From NCBI RefSeq assembly GCF_018998565.1, contig NZ_JAHNZO010000038.1, positions 1-64,000 on the forward strand: 64,000 nt of DNA, written 5' to 3'. Positions within the stretch are counted from its first letter, which is position 1. Each line of letters starts with the position of its first letter. The position numbers were made by a program, and so were the translations under genes. A model generated the notes under the pieces. It saw only the letters and a list, made by a program, of their open reading frames with translations. It searched no databases and was not told where the DNA came from. This document shows, piece after piece, positions 48,056 through 58,624 of the stretch. This DNA is from Paenibacillus oleatilyticus. Lineage in GTDB: Bacteria > Bacillota > Bacilli > Paenibacillales > NBRC-103111.

Positions 48056-48631
48056 CTATTTTTGTGCAAGCGCCTCCCGAATCCGGTTGGCCTCGATCGC
48101 AAAAGCTTCGTCCGTCAGCACCGGCCGGCGCGGTGCCCCATGCAGCGATTCGGGAAGCCCGATCCACGATTTGCACCCGTTGTATTCGTCCAGCACCGGA
48201 ATTCGTACAGGCTCGTCCAGCGCATACACCCTCAGCAGCATGACATGCAGCGGCTTCGTCCACTTCCACTTCAGCCTTTCTTCGGCCAGCCTGTCCGTCC
48301 AAATGTGAAACGGCTTCAGCTTCGCGAGCTGTTCCTCAGTTTCGATCAGGATATCCTCGGCAAGCTCGACGTAGCATCCGATTTCCGCTTGTTTGCCGCT
48401 CCATTCGGGCGCCCGCTCGTCCACCCGCTCCGCGAACGCCGGCTTGATCAGCTCTTTGCGCTGGTGTTCATAGGTCGGATACAAATAAAAGCTTTCTGAC
48501 TCCACTTGAAAATCCCGGGTTTCCTCGCGGATGCCCCCTTTGCGCATAATGAGGATTTGCTCTCCCTGCTTCAAAGCCTCGACCGCTACGGCCCATTCCT
48601 TCAACCCGACCGCCTGTCCTTGCGGTATCAT
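48056..48631 (-). CDS. DUF1802 family protein
   Basis: A 191-residue protein with the DUF1802 pattern (L-K-E-W-A-V-A-V-E-A-L-K-Q-G-E-Q-I-L-I-M-R-K-G-G-I shown in part, W-T-K-P-L-H-V-M-L-L-R-V-Y). The function of the family is unknown. Located upstream of sufC in the same direction, with a separate start. Confidence 0.75.
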   Translation of the reverse strand: MIPQGQAVGLKEWAVAVEALKQGEQILIMRKGGIREETRDFQVESESFYLYPTYEHQRKELIKPAFAERVDERAPEWSGKQAEIGCYVELAEDILIETEEQLAKLKPFHIWTDRLAEERLKWKWTKPLHVMLLRVYALDEPVRIPVLDEYNGCKSWIGLPESLHGAPRRPVLTDEAFAIEANRIREALAQK

Positions 48632-48791
48632 CTGTTGCCTTCTCCTCCCTTCCGTAGTTTAGCCCATTCGTTTACGCTATTATAGATTTCCAGCCAAAAC
48701 ATTGCAATTCCGAAAGAGCATAAAAACGATCGCAAAAATCGATGCTAAAAAGGCTACATCATTCAATCCGCTGCGAGGAGAGTGAAGAGGT

Positions 48792-48959
48792 ATGCGCGAA
48801 GGTCTGATTCCAACCGTTCTCGGTACGGCTGTCGCAGCATCCGGCGCGGCAATGCGAAACAAATTCCCGATGGCGGCCGCGGCAGTCGTCGGTTTTGGGC
48901 TCGCACACGTCGTGCTGGGAGCCATTGACTTGGTGGAGCATCGCAGAAGAACGGAGTAG
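48792..48959 (+). CDS. Small membrane protein
   Basis: A 55-residue, Ala/Gly-rich protein (M-R-E-G-L-I-P-T-V-L-G, then A-A-A-A-V-V-G-F-G-L-A-H-V-V-L-G-A-I-D-L-V, ending H-R-R-R-T-E) with one or two membrane helices. Below the normal ORF cut-off, with GAGGAG/AGAGG upstream and a terminator after it. Function unknown. Confidence 0.6.
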   Translation: MREGLIPTVLGTAVAASGAAMRNKFPMAAAAVVGFGLAHVVLGAIDLVEHRRRTE

Positions 48960-48982
48960 TCCCCGGGCTATTGCTCCGGCAA

Positions 48983-49015
48983 ACAAAAAGGGAAGGCGCC
49001 CAGGCCTCCCCTTTT
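48983..49015. terminator. Hairpin terminator
   Basis: AAAAGGGAAGGC/GGCCTCCCCTTTT arms with a small loop, followed by T residues on the plus strand; it can also end the minus-strand small gene at 49038. Confidence 0.75.
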
Positions 49016-49037
49016 TCACATGCAATCGTTCGCTCGA

Positions 49038-49217
49038 TCAATTTCCGTTCTGTACATAATAATTGGAAGCCGGGATTTGCTGGTACTGCTCGTGACTCGC
49101 TTTTAAAGGATTGGCATGCAGGGCTACGGACGGATTTTCCGGCGAGGTCCACCCGAGCACGCACAGGATGGCAAAGCACGCCGCGACAAACAGCAATCTA
49201 CCGAGCAGTTTCTCCAT
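49038..49217 (-). CDS. Small membrane-anchored or secreted protein
   Basis: A 59-residue protein with an N-terminal hydrophobic helix (L-L-F-V-A-A-C-F-A-I-L-C-V-L-G) followed by a polar tail rich in Asn/Gln/Tyr. GGAGGT lies seven bases before the ATG. No lipobox is clear, but two Cys lie in the hydrophobic part. Unknown function. Confidence 0.6.
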   Translation of the reverse strand: MEKLLGRLLFVAACFAILCVLGWTSPENPSVALHANPLKASHEQYQQIPASNYYVQNGN

Positions 49218-49429
49218 ATCAAAAACCTCCAGCTCCGCGTATTTACCTTTATTGTATCTTCCAGCGTTAAGCGCATATTATCGGGGTATGAACATTTTGT
49301 AAATGACACGACCAAGACCGGGCAAAGCACCGTTCAGGAAAACGCATTTCCTCTATTCCAACGCAAACCAAATTCATTTATACTAGAGAGAATGGCAGTT
49401 TTCATATGGAAAAAGGAGGAATTCATCCC
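49218..49429. other. Intergenic region upstream of mtnK
   Basis: No gene and no recognisable S-box riboswitch are seen here, although mtnK is S-box-controlled in Bacillus subtilis. A TATACT (49379-49384) with a weak TTCCAA 17 bp upstream could be the mtnK promoter. Confidence 0.5.
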
Positions 49430-50635
49430 ATGTCCGCATATCATCCGCTGACGGAATCGGAAGCTATCGATTATGCAAGAAATTTGCCCGACCTGTTTCA
49501 ACCCGATTCCGAGCTCACGAGCCGCGAAATCGGGGACGGCAACTTGAATCTGGTGTTCCATATTTCGGAGCCATCTACCGGGAAAAGCATCATTTTGAAG
49601 CAAGCGCTCCCCTATGCCAAAGTCGTAGGCGAATCGTGGCCTCTGACCTTGGACCGCGCCCGGATCGAGAGCGAAGCGCTGATGATTCAGGAATCGCTGT
49701 GCCCTGACCTTGTCCCGCACGTATACGCTTATGAGCCGGACTTGGCACTTACGGTCATGCAGGATTTGAGCGACCATACGATCATGCGGAGAGGCTTGAT
49801 CGAGCGTAACCAATACCCGCTGTTCGCCGGTCACATCGGAACGTTTCTGGCCCGTACTCTTTTTTACACGTCCGATCTCGGCATGAACCAGCAGGAGAAA
49901 AAAGAACGGGTCAAGCGGTTCATCAACCCGGAGCTGTGCAAAATTACCGAGGATTTGATTTTCGACGACCCATATACGGATTCGCCGAACAATAACGTTC
50001 CGCCTGCCATTCGCGACGCGGTAACCGCCATCTGGCAGGATACCGGGCTTCATCTGGAAGTGGCGATTCTGCGCGAGAAGTTTTTGACGCACACCCAGGC
50101 GCTGCTGCACGGCGATCTGCATACCGGCAGCATCTTCATCAAGCCGGATTCGACCAAGGTCATCGATCCGGAGTTCGCGTATTACGGACCGATGGGCTTC
50201 GATATCGGCGCGGTATTCGCCAATCTGCTGCTGAACTTTGCCGCGCAGGAAGGCTGGGGTGAAGACGAGGCTTCGCGCCAAGATTTCCGCAGCTACCTGA
50301 TCGGCACGATCCGCGACGTGTGGGAGACGTTCGAGCGAGAGTTCCGGGAGCTATGGGACCAGCACGGTACCGACCGGATCGCCACAACGCCGGGCTACCA
50401 GGACTGGTACATGAGAGAAGTGCTGCGGGACACGTTCGGCTTCACCGGCAGCAAGATGGTGCGCCGCGTGCACGGTCTGGCGCAGGTGGCCGACATCAAT
50501 CAAATTCAGGACGAAGCGGCCAAAGAGCGGGCCCAGCGGCTGGCGCTCGCCATCGGCACGTCGCTCATTCAATTTAACCGTCAGGCGTCTTCCATCGGAG
50601 AAATGATTGACATCGCCGAGAAGGCCGTGAAATAG
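49430..50635 (+). CDS. mtnK: 5-methylthioribose kinase
   Basis: A 401-residue MTR kinase of the methionine salvage pathway, phosphorylating methylthioribose with ATP. Kinase motifs are L-L-H-G-D-L-H-T-G-S (catalytic Asp) and I-D-P-E-F-A-Y-Y-G-P-M-G-F-D-I (metal-binding). ATG at 49430 is preceded by AAAGGAGG, which lies inside the longer frame. mtnA follows. Confidence 0.93.
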   Translation: MSAYHPLTESEAIDYARNLPDLFQPDSELTSREIGDGNLNLVFHISEPSTGKSIILKQALPYAKVVGESWPLTLDRARIESEALMIQESLCPDLVPHVYAYEPDLALTVMQDLSDHTIMRRGLIERNQYPLFAGHIGTFLARTLFYTSDLGMNQQEKKERVKRFINPELCKITEDLIFDDPYTDSPNNNVPPAIRDAVTAIWQDTGLHLEVAILREKFLTHTQALLHGDLHTGSIFIKPDSTKVIDPEFAYYGPMGFDIGAVFANLLLNFAAQEGWGEDEASRQDFRSYLIGTIRDVWETFEREFRELWDQHGTDRIATTPGYQDWYMREVLRDTFGFTGSKMVRRVHGLAQVADINQIQDEAAKERAQRLALAIGTSLIQFNRQASSIGEMIDIAEKAVK

Positions 50636-50656
50636 ATAAAGGAGAGTGCTGACACC

Positions 50657-51745
<1,089 letters not shown>

Positions 51746-51757
51746 TCGCGGCATTAA

Positions 51758-51809
51758 CAAAAACGGCCGTTTCCTGTGCGTCTTTGCACGGGAAACGGCC
51801 GCTTTTCAG
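51758..51809. terminator. Bidirectional terminator between mtnA and the RCC1 gene
   Basis: Long GC-rich stem: AAACGGCCGTTTCC pairs with GGGAAACGGCCG, with A/T tracts on both sides, so it serves the two convergent genes. Confidence 0.85.
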
Positions 51810-51810
51810 T

Positions 51811-54800
51811 TTAAGGAGCAAGCGAATTTGACGAACCCGGCTCTTTCATGTAAACCGGATGAATCATCTTCAAAATAAAGAGCACATCGTCCCGGTCGAA
51901 CTTGCCATCTCCGGTAACGTCCGTTTGAGCGCGGATCGCCTTCGTCGCCGAATCCAAATCGCTGACGACCGGCAAAGGAGGTCTCACCCGGTCGATCAAG
52001 ATGGTGTATAACGCCATATTTCCGTTCTCAGCCGTCACTTGCAGCTCGACCGGAAGCCTTTGTCCCAAGATGAGCGATTTGGCATGCAGCATGCCGCCGC
52101 TCCACTCGACGTTGGCTTGCTGATTTTTGAGCCCCAGCTGCGCCTTTGGATCGTCCGGAACGATCTGCAAGCTTACGGCGTCGGTCTCGGGACCTACGGT
52201 TAACAGATACTTATCGGGCGCAACCAGTACAAGCGGAGCCGAATTGTAGGTTATGGAACGAAGAGCCGTATTGCCGGATGGGCCGGATTGCCGGGTGACC
52301 TCCACTTGGAAGCTGCTTGTAAAGCCGCTCCCGATTTTCGCGACAACGGAAAACGATCTCGTCCGGTTCTCGATCAGATCCGATACCGTAATCGTCCGCC
52401 CGTAGACGTCGTAGGTTACTCCGGTCACCGTGGGCGGGACATAGAACGTCGCATTCGGATCGTACAGCGTAACGCCGAGCTGCACCTGAGTCACATTCCC
52501 GGGCACGCTTAGCGAGTACGTCCGGGTATCCGGTTTGTAGGTCAAGGGGGCGTTGGCGTACGAAATGCTCATCTCGTTCAAGGTGATTTCATACGGCTGC
52601 CCGTCCGTACCCGAGCCGCCCGTCAGCACGACGCCTTCCTTCAGCGCGATCACCGGCAGCACCGAACGCGTGCCGTTGTCCTCCTGATCCCGGTTATCGA
52701 ACCACGCCTCGCCCTCGGCGTTGACAATCAGCGGATACGCTTTGTTCGCTTGAGCATCGTTCAGCGGATTAATCAGCCAGTGACCGGAAAGCAGCTTAGG
52801 ATCTATGAGTCCTGATAATTTGGCAAACTGATCTTTGGTCAGAAGTCTGACATTCGCGTTGACGGTAAACGAACCCTTTTCCACAAGTTGATCTTTCACA
52901 AAATCGTAGGTCTTGATATCGAACGGCGAAGCGGCGATCCATCGCTTCGTTTCGCCCAGGCTGTTGTAAAAATCCTGGTTCAAATACTTGCCTACAGAGC
53001 CTTCTGCGGCCGGATCGAAGCGATAAGCCGGATTGTCGGCGTTAAATATATTGCTTTTATAGGCATTATTCCAATATAGGCTGGCAACCTGCGTCCCCGG
53101 CTTCAAAACCATGGTCCGGCTCGCAGGATCAATTATCAACCATTGCTTTCCGGCGTAGGAAACGACATCTCCAACGGACAACAACGTCAACGAATCGCCC
53201 GCGGCGGGCTGCCTCGCAATCGTAATTTCATAAGCAGCCTTGGTCCCAGTAACCGAATCGGCCACCTCGAATGTAATCCTGCTTTGTCCCACAGGCAGTT
53301 GCCCAATCAATAGCCGGTTTCCGCTATAAGACGCGGTTGCGCCGGAGGAGCCCGCTGAAACTTTTTCGACATTCATCCCGGAATGGCTCAGCACCATATC
53401 GAGGGTCACAGCGTTCATATCGCGCGGAAGACGAAGGCTATAGGCTCCCGCCCCTTCACGGTTCGCTACTTTTCGAACGGGAATTCCGTTCGTTGCGGTC
53501 AACGACTTGACGGGAGACAAATCGATTTCGATTGGGGCCGCGCTGTACTCCGGAGCCATCGTTTTCCCCGTTCCGAGCTGGCCGCGGCGGTTATCCCCCA
53601 ACCCGTACAGCTTGTTTTCGCTTGTGAGCATATAGGTGGCCTTCGCTCCGCCGACAATACCGTCGACTTGCTCTCCGGAGTGTAAGCCCGAATCTTGCCC
53701 TGTACCCGTTTCGGAACCTCCGGTCCCCGGCAAAGGTACCGCAATCGGAAAGGCGGCGTTAGAGCGGTCAGGACGACCGGCTTGTCCGAAATCGTTAAGC
53801 CCCGTAACGTACAACGTGCGCGGAGCGATCTCTCCGTCCCCGCGAATGAGCAGCGTATGATCGCCGCCTGCCGCCGCGCCCCTCGCGTCTCCGATCGGAT
53901 TGCCGTTTTCCGTCGTCATGCGGCTGGCATAGCTTCGATGGCCTAAAGTCGGGCCGAGCCCCAGCTGCCCATATTCGTTACTGCCCCAAACGTAGACGCT
54001 CTGCCCGTCGCCCTTGGCGACCGAATGCTCGTTCCCCGCCGAAATGCCGTAAACGTTCGTCAGCTTGTCGCCTAACGTTTCCGACCGGACGACCTCCACC
54101 GGCAAGCGCTTGTCGGTCGTCGTGTTGTCGCCGAGCTGTCCTTTGTTGTTGCGGCCCCAGGCCAGCACGGTTTTGTCTGTCGACCGGGCCAAGCTATGGT
54201 AAGCGCCTAAAGCGATCTCTTTGATCTCCGTGAGATCCCCTGCGCCCTCCTTATTTTTCACAAAAACCGGAAAACCGCTTGGCTCCTGATCCCCGCTACC
54301 CAATTGCCCGTAGGTATTGTCGCCCCACGCCGCTACTTTTCCGTCGCCGAACAGCAGGGCAGCGTGATCGTAGCCGGCAGCCACGGCCGCTACCGCTTCC
54401 GCGTCAAACGCATAGCCCGCGCCAAGCATGACATTGCCGGGAGCGGTTCTTCCGTTCATCGTCCCGTCGCCAAGCTGGTACTTGTTGTTGCTTCCCCAGG
54501 CCTTCACTCTTTTGCCCCCGTCTTCCCTTGTCAGCACCAGCGTAAACGCACTTTTGGCGCCCTCCGTCGGGTTTCCGCCGGCCGCCGCCGCCGAGGCGTT
54601 CGCGATTCCCGGAACCTGCCGCGGATACGGCTGATCGGCCCCTCCGGTATCGTAACCCAGCTGTCCGAAATCGTTCGCCCCCCATGTCCATACGGTTCCG
54701 TCCTCCCGTACGGCAACGGTATGCGAATAAGAGGATGATATGGAAACGAACATCGTATTCGACCCGTCCTGGCCGTACGCCTGACTGCGTCCCGGAAGCG

Positions 54801-54912
54801 GCAGCAGCAGACTGAGGCAGACGATGATTGCGAGAATCCAAAGCATTCCTTTTCTTTTGAAGCTTGCGCGAGAATAAAAGCCTGAAACGTCGACCCGGTC
54901 GACCAAATCCAC
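51811..54912 (-). CDS. Exported RCC1-repeat protein with cadherin-like and dockerin-like domains
   Basis: A 1033-residue exported protein. After a long n-region, a signal peptide (L-W-I-L-A-I-I-V-C-L-S-L-L-L) precedes six or more RCC1 repeats (H-T-V-A-V-R-E-D-G-T-V-W-T-W-G, W-G-x-N-x-x-G-Q-L-G) to about residue 470. A DUF6273-like region (L-T-K-D-Q-F) and cadherin-like beta-sandwich units follow, and the end has D-V-T-G-D-G-K-F-D-R-D-D-V-L-F (dockerin/EF-hand-like). Probably a cell-surface beta-propeller scaffold. GTG at 54912 lies ten bases after GGAG; an upstream start at 54942 is less likely. Confidence 0.8.
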   Translation of the reverse strand: MDLVDRVDVSGFYSRASFKRKGMLWILAIIVCLSLLLPLPGRSQAYGQDGSNTMFVSISSSYSHTVAVREDGTVWTWGANDFGQLGYDTGGADQPYPRQVPGIANASAAAAGGNPTEGAKSAFTLVLTREDGGKRVKAWGSNNKYQLGDGTMNGRTAPGNVMLGAGYAFDAEAVAAVAAGYDHAALLFGDGKVAAWGDNTYGQLGSGDQEPSGFPVFVKNKEGAGDLTEIKEIALGAYHSLARSTDKTVLAWGRNNKGQLGDNTTTDKRLPVEVVRSETLGDKLTNVYGISAGNEHSVAKGDGQSVYVWGSNEYGQLGLGPTLGHRSYASRMTTENGNPIGDARGAAAGGDHTLLIRGDGEIAPRTLYVTGLNDFGQAGRPDRSNAAFPIAVPLPGTGGSETGTGQDSGLHSGEQVDGIVGGAKATYMLTSENKLYGLGDNRRGQLGTGKTMAPEYSAAPIEIDLSPVKSLTATNGIPVRKVANREGAGAYSLRLPRDMNAVTLDMVLSHSGMNVEKVSAGSSGATASYSGNRLLIGQLPVGQSRITFEVADSVTGTKAAYEITIARQPAAGDSLTLLSVGDVVSYAGKQWLIIDPASRTMVLKPGTQVASLYWNNAYKSNIFNADNPAYRFDPAAEGSVGKYLNQDFYNSLGETKRWIAASPFDIKTYDFVKDQLVEKGSFTVNANVRLLTKDQFAKLSGLIDPKLLSGHWLINPLNDAQANKAYPLIVNAEGEAWFDNRDQEDNGTRSVLPVIALKEGVVLTGGSGTDGQPYEITLNEMSISYANAPLTYKPDTRTYSLSVPGNVTQVQLGVTLYDPNATFYVPPTVTGVTYDVYGRTITVSDLIENRTRSFSVVAKIGSGFTSSFQVEVTRQSGPSGNTALRSITYNSAPLVLVAPDKYLLTVGPETDAVSLQIVPDDPKAQLGLKNQQANVEWSGGMLHAKSLILGQRLPVELQVTAENGNMALYTILIDRVRPPLPVVSDLDSATKAIRAQTDVTGDGKFDRDDVLFILKMIHPVYMKEPGSSNSLAP

Positions 54913-55086
54913 TTGTACTTCACTCCTTCTGCACAAAATCACAGGGATTGCTCTATGAGGCTATTACTTTATTTTACCTTATTTTACCGCCCCTGTGGGT
55001 GAATATTGTCATAATTTTAGAAACCTGCGCCCCGATCCGCAAGAGTTCGAAAGTCTCAAAAACATGCCGCTTTAGGCCGAAAACAG

Positions 55087-55115
55087 TTGCGAAAACCAGG
55101 AATATTGGCTATGAT
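55087..55115 (+). promoter_or_regulatory. Promoter of the rpiR-nagBA operon
   Basis: TTGCGA (55087-55092), 17-bp spacer and TATGAT (55110-55115). The operator-like palindrome at 55111-55139 begins in the -10 box. Confidence 0.65.
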
Positions 55116-55139
55116 GAAGAAGAAAATATTTTTCATCAT
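55111..55139. promoter_or_regulatory. Palindrome likely bound by the RpiR regulator
   Basis: ATGATGAA (55111-55118) and TTCATCAT (55132-55139) are perfect arms around an A-rich centre, overlapping the transcription start. A looser copy with TATGAA and a preceding TTTTCAT lies at about 55130-55160. Placement suggests autorepression. Confidence 0.6.
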
Positions 55140-55193
55140 TTTTAGCGGTATGAAGAAAATGATTTACAAAATCTTTGCAAAACAGGTGATCTG

Positions 55194-56054
55194 ATGTCCG
55201 GTATTTTGCAAGCCTTACGGGAACAGCAGCACCAGATGAATCCGAAGGAACAAATTCTCGCGCAATTTATTTTGGAGCATGCCCACGAGGCCGTTCATTT
55301 GAGCATTACGGAGCTGGCCGGGCGTTCGGGAACGAGCACTGCGACGGTGTCCCGCTTTTGCCGCAGCCTGCTGTTTAAGGGCTACGGGGATTTTCGCATG
55401 AAGCTGTCCGCCGAGCTCGTCCAGCCTGTTTCGGCGAAGCCTTCCTACCAGGACATTGTCGCGGGCAACACGCTTCACAGCATCGCCCAGGCGATCGAAA
55501 CGAACCATCTGCGTTCGATCTCGGATACGACGCGGCAGCTCGACCTTACGGAGGTCCAGCGGGCGGTAGATGCGCTGCACGATGCCCGGCGCATCGATCT
55601 GTACGGGATGGCGACCTCGGGGATGGTCGCGTACGATTGCCAGCAAAAGCTGGTGCGCATCGGCAAAATGGCGCAGCACTGGTCGGATTCCCACATGCAG
55701 ATTACGTCGGCAACGAGCCTCGGCGAAGGCGATGTGGCGTTCGCTTTCTCCTATTCCGGCGAAACTCCCGAAACGCTTGACGCCCTCCTGTGTGCCAAGG
55801 AGCGGGGAGCCACGACGATTTCGCTGACCAAGTTCGGGGCCAACCGGATTTCGCAGCTTGCGGATATCCGGCTGTACGCCTCCTCGCTGGAGGAAGGAAT
55901 GCGCCGCGGCGATATGGCTTCGCGGATCGCTCAGCTGCACGTGGTGGACATTTTGTTTACCGCGCTGCTCAGCCTGCACTTTGACGATTATGTTCCGCTT
56001 CTGGAGCAATCGTTTCAAGAAGTGAAAAAATACCGCAAAGAAAAAGGGAGATGA
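55194..56054 (+). CDS. MurR/RpiR family regulator with SIS domain
   Basis: A 286-residue regulator with an N-terminal HTH_6 domain (I-T-E-L-A-G-R-S-G-T-S-T-A-T-V-S-R-F-C-R shown in part) and a C-terminal SIS sugar-phosphate-binding domain (I-D-L-Y-G-M-A-T-S-G, F-A-F-S-Y-S-G-E-T). It probably senses glucosamine-6-phosphate or a related ester and controls nagBA, whose first gene begins four bases after its stop. Confidence 0.88.
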   Translation: MSGILQALREQQHQMNPKEQILAQFILEHAHEAVHLSITELAGRSGTSTATVSRFCRSLLFKGYGDFRMKLSAELVQPVSAKPSYQDIVAGNTLHSIAQAIETNHLRSISDTTRQLDLTEVQRAVDALHDARRIDLYGMATSGMVAYDCQQKLVRIGKMAQHWSDSHMQITSATSLGEGDVAFAFSYSGETPETLDALLCAKERGATTISLTKFGANRISQLADIRLYASSLEEGMRRGDMASRIAQLHVVDILFTALLSLHFDDYVPLLEQSFQEVKKYRKEKGR

Positions 56055-56057
56055 GCC

Positions 56058-56786
56058 ATGAACATTTTAACTTTCCGCACACAAGAAGAATTGAACAAAG
56101 CCGGTGCCGGCATCATTACCGGACTGCTGCAAACGAATCCGAGAGCCGTGCTCGGTCTTGCGACAGGCAGCACGCCGATCGGCATTTACCGCGAGCTTGT
56201 CGCGTCGCATCGGCAAGGGCTGGTCAGCTTCGCCAAAGCGACGGCGTTCAATCTTGACGAATACGTCGGTCTCGAGCCGGGGCATCCGGCCAGTTACTAT
56301 ACGTTCATGCAGGAGCACCTGCTCGGTCTCGTCGACATTCCCCCGCAGCAATGCCATATTCCAAGCGGAATCGCGTCGGATCTGCAGGCGGAATGCACCC
56401 GCTACGACAGCCTGCTGGAGCAGTACGGGCAAATCGACCTGCAGTTGCTCGGTCTCGGCCATAACGGGCACATCGGCTTCAACGAGCCGGACGCTACACT
56501 CGAGGGCGGCACGCATCTCGTGGAGCTGAAAGAATCGACCCGCTCGGCGAACGCGCGGTTTTTCGATAAGCCGGAGCAGGTGCCGACACACGCCCTGACG
56601 ATGGGAGTCGGCACGATTCTGAAAGCGAAAATGATTCTGCTCGTCGTCCGCGGCGCAGATAAGGCGGAAATCGTACAGCGGGCGCTGCAAGGCCCGATCA
56701 CGACGGATTGCCCGGCCTCGCTGCTGCAGACGCATCCGCACGTCGTCGTATTGCTGGATTCCGAAGCAGGAGGTTTGCTAAAATGA
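56058..56786 (+). CDS. nagB: Glucosamine-6-phosphate deaminase
   Basis: A 242-residue deaminase, GlcN6P to fructose-6-P and ammonia. Motifs: L-G-L-A-T-G-S-T-P (substrate loop), F-N-L-D-E-Y-V-G-L and L-G-L-G-H-N-G-H-I-G-F-N-E-P with the catalytic His/Glu. Normal length; the stop overlaps nagA (ATGA). Confidence 0.94.
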   Translation: MNILTFRTQEELNKAGAGIITGLLQTNPRAVLGLATGSTPIGIYRELVASHRQGLVSFAKATAFNLDEYVGLEPGHPASYYTFMQEHLLGLVDIPPQQCHIPSGIASDLQAECTRYDSLLEQYGQIDLQLLGLGHNGHIGFNEPDATLEGGTHLVELKESTRSANARFFDKPEQVPTHALTMGVGTILKAKMILLVVRGADKAEIVQRALQGPITTDCPASLLQTHPHVVVLLDSEAGGLLK

Positions 56787-57967
56787 GTCGCGAAGCATGG
56801 GACACCCTGATCATCAACGCCAAAGTCGTCACACCGGATACGGTGATCCTCGCCGGGTATGCCGCGGTCAAGGACGGTAAAATTGAAGCGCTCGGCTCGA
56901 TGGCCGAGCTGAACGAAGCGCTGGCCGAAGCGGCCGGCACGAAAATCGACGCCCGCGGAAGCTGGCTGCTGCCCGGCTTCATCGACGTGCATGTGCACGG
57001 CGGCTACGGCAGCGACTTCATGGACGGAACGATCGAATCGCTTGAAAATATTACCCGCTTTCACTCCAGCCACGGGACGACCACGATGCTGGCGACCACG
57101 GTAACCGGCTCTCCCGAAGCGATCGGCCAAGTGCTGGAAAGCGTCAAGGCGTACCGGGAAAAAGGGATGCCCTACGCGCAATTGGCCGGCGTACATCTGG
57201 AAGGACCGTTCATCAGTCCGAAATGGCCCGGCGCGCAAAATCCGAACTTTATCGTCACGCCGAAGCTCGAATGGGTGAAGGAATGGACCAGCCGGTACCC
57301 GGGCTTGATTCGCCTCGTTACGCTGGCACCGGAAACCGAAGGTGCTTTGCCGGTTATTGCCTTCCTCGCCGGACAAGGCATCGTCGTCGCCTGCGGCCAT
57401 ACGGATTCGACCTATGCGCAGATCGGCGAAGCGGTCAAGCATGGGCTGAGCCATGCCGTGCATACGTTCAACGCGATGAAAGGGCTGCACCACCGCGAGC
57501 CCGGCGTCGTCGGCGCCGTGCTGACCGAGGACAAGATCTGCGCGGAAGTCATCGCCGACGGACATCACGTTCATCCGGCCTGCATCCGGCTGCTGACCCA
57601 AACGAAGCGCAGCGACAATCTGCTGCTGATCACCGACGCCATGTCCGCCGCGGGTCTCGGAGACGGCGATTTTGAACTCGGCGGGCTCGCTGTCGTGGTG
57701 AAGGACGGCGTCGCAAGGCTTCGCGACGGGGACAGCCTCGCAGGCAGCACGCTGACGATGATGGGCGCCTTCCGCTTTGTGGTCAACACGGTCGGAGTCA
57801 GCGTTGAGGAAGCGAGCCGGATGGCCAGCTGGAATCCGGCGAAGCAGCTCGGACTACTGGAAGAAACCGGAAGCATCGAAACCGGTAAGCAGGCGGATCT
57901 GCTGCTCGTCACGCCGGAGCTCGACCTCGAGCGCATCTGGGTCCAAGGAAGAGAATTGCACCAATAA
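56783..57967 (+). CDS. nagA: N-acetylglucosamine-6-phosphate deacetylase
   Basis: A 394-residue amidohydrolase that makes GlcN6P for NagB. It shows the metal-binding D-V-H-V-H-G, H-L-E-G-P-F at about 155 and the catalytic Asp in L-I-T-D-A-M. ATG at 56783 overlaps the nagB stop; a longer frame starting in nagB is spurious. Confidence 0.93.
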   Translation: MSREAWDTLIINAKVVTPDTVILAGYAAVKDGKIEALGSMAELNEALAEAAGTKIDARGSWLLPGFIDVHVHGGYGSDFMDGTIESLENITRFHSSHGTTTMLATTVTGSPEAIGQVLESVKAYREKGMPYAQLAGVHLEGPFISPKWPGAQNPNFIVTPKLEWVKEWTSRYPGLIRLVTLAPETEGALPVIAFLAGQGIVVACGHTDSTYAQIGEAVKHGLSHAVHTFNAMKGLHHREPGVVGAVLTEDKICAEVIADGHHVHPACIRLLTQTKRSDNLLLITDAMSAAGLGDGDFELGGLAVVVKDGVARLRDGDSLAGSTLTMMGAFRFVVNTVGVSVEEASRMASWNPAKQLGLLEETGSIETGKQADLLLVTPELDLERIWVQGRELHQ

Positions 57968-57977
57968 TCACGCACAA

Positions 57978-58028
57978 AAAACCGGCTGCTTCCGTTTTTC
58001 TTAAGCGGAACAGCCGGATTGTTTTTTT
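57978..58028 (+). terminator. Terminator of the nag operon
   Basis: CCGGCTGCTTCCG/CGGAACAGCCGG stem followed by seven T residues, ten bases after the nagA stop. Confidence 0.88.
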
Positions 58029-58039
58029 AGGAAGATCGC

Positions 58040-58624
58040 TTATTTCGCCATAAACTGCTGCGTCACGATGTAGAAGCGGAGCTTGTTCAAGTCTTTGGCC
58101 GAGATGCTGTAAATTTCGGCGCCGTAGCGAATTGTTTTTTCTTGGATATGGGCATACCGGACCACGACCTTCGGATGAATCGTTTCTTCGTCGCACATGA
58201 TCATCGTATCGTAGACATGGTTCATTTTGACGGAGAAATCGTTAATCTCAAAGCCGAACCCGAGACGGCTAATCCGGCAAAAGCGAACCGCCATCGTACG
58301 GAAATCGTCGATCAGCGTGCCGTACGTATTCAGCTTGAAGCTCGGAAACGCCAGGTTCTCGTCGCGGTACATATCGTCCAGTACGGCATCCGGTCTTGCT
58401 TGTATATTGAAAATTTCCGAATCGGCCGGCACTAAAATCAGCTTGGATTTGGAAACCTGCAGCACGCGCATTTGCACTCTCTTCTGAAAATCAAAGCAGA
58501 TGACGGATTCCCCGCCCGTAAAAGAGGACGGCTCCGTACAGGAAACCTCCATTAAATCCGAACCTTCATAGGACACTTGCCCCTTGTAAACTTTCCCCTG
58601 ATGAAGCAGCTGCATGTCTTTCAT
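58040..58624 (-). CDS. PilZ-like domain protein
   Basis: A 194-residue protein with a YcgR-type layout: N-terminal beta domain and a C-terminal PilZ-like domain with C-R-I-S-R-L-G-F-G-F and ending R-Y-G-A-E-I-Y-S-I-S and L-R-F-Y-I-V-T-Q-Q-F. The usual D/N-x-S-x-x-G motif is R-I-S-R-L-G and the RxxxR is not clear, so c-di-GMP binding is doubtful. ATG at 58624 follows GGAGGTGA. Confidence 0.65.
   Translation of the reverse strand: MKDMQLLHQGKVYKGQVSYEGSDLMEVSCTEPSSFTGGESVICFDFQKRVQMRVLQVSKSKLILVPADSEIFNIQARPDAVLDDMYRDENLAFPSFKLNTYGTLIDDFRTMAVRFCRISRLGFGFEINDFSVKMNHVYDTMIMCDEETIHPKVVVRYAHIQEKTIRYGAEIYSISAKDLNKLRFYIVTQQFMAK

Noticed and set aside
49218..49429. S-box (SAM-I) riboswitch before mtnK
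   Set aside because: The conserved core sequences and the terminator expected for an S-box are not seen.
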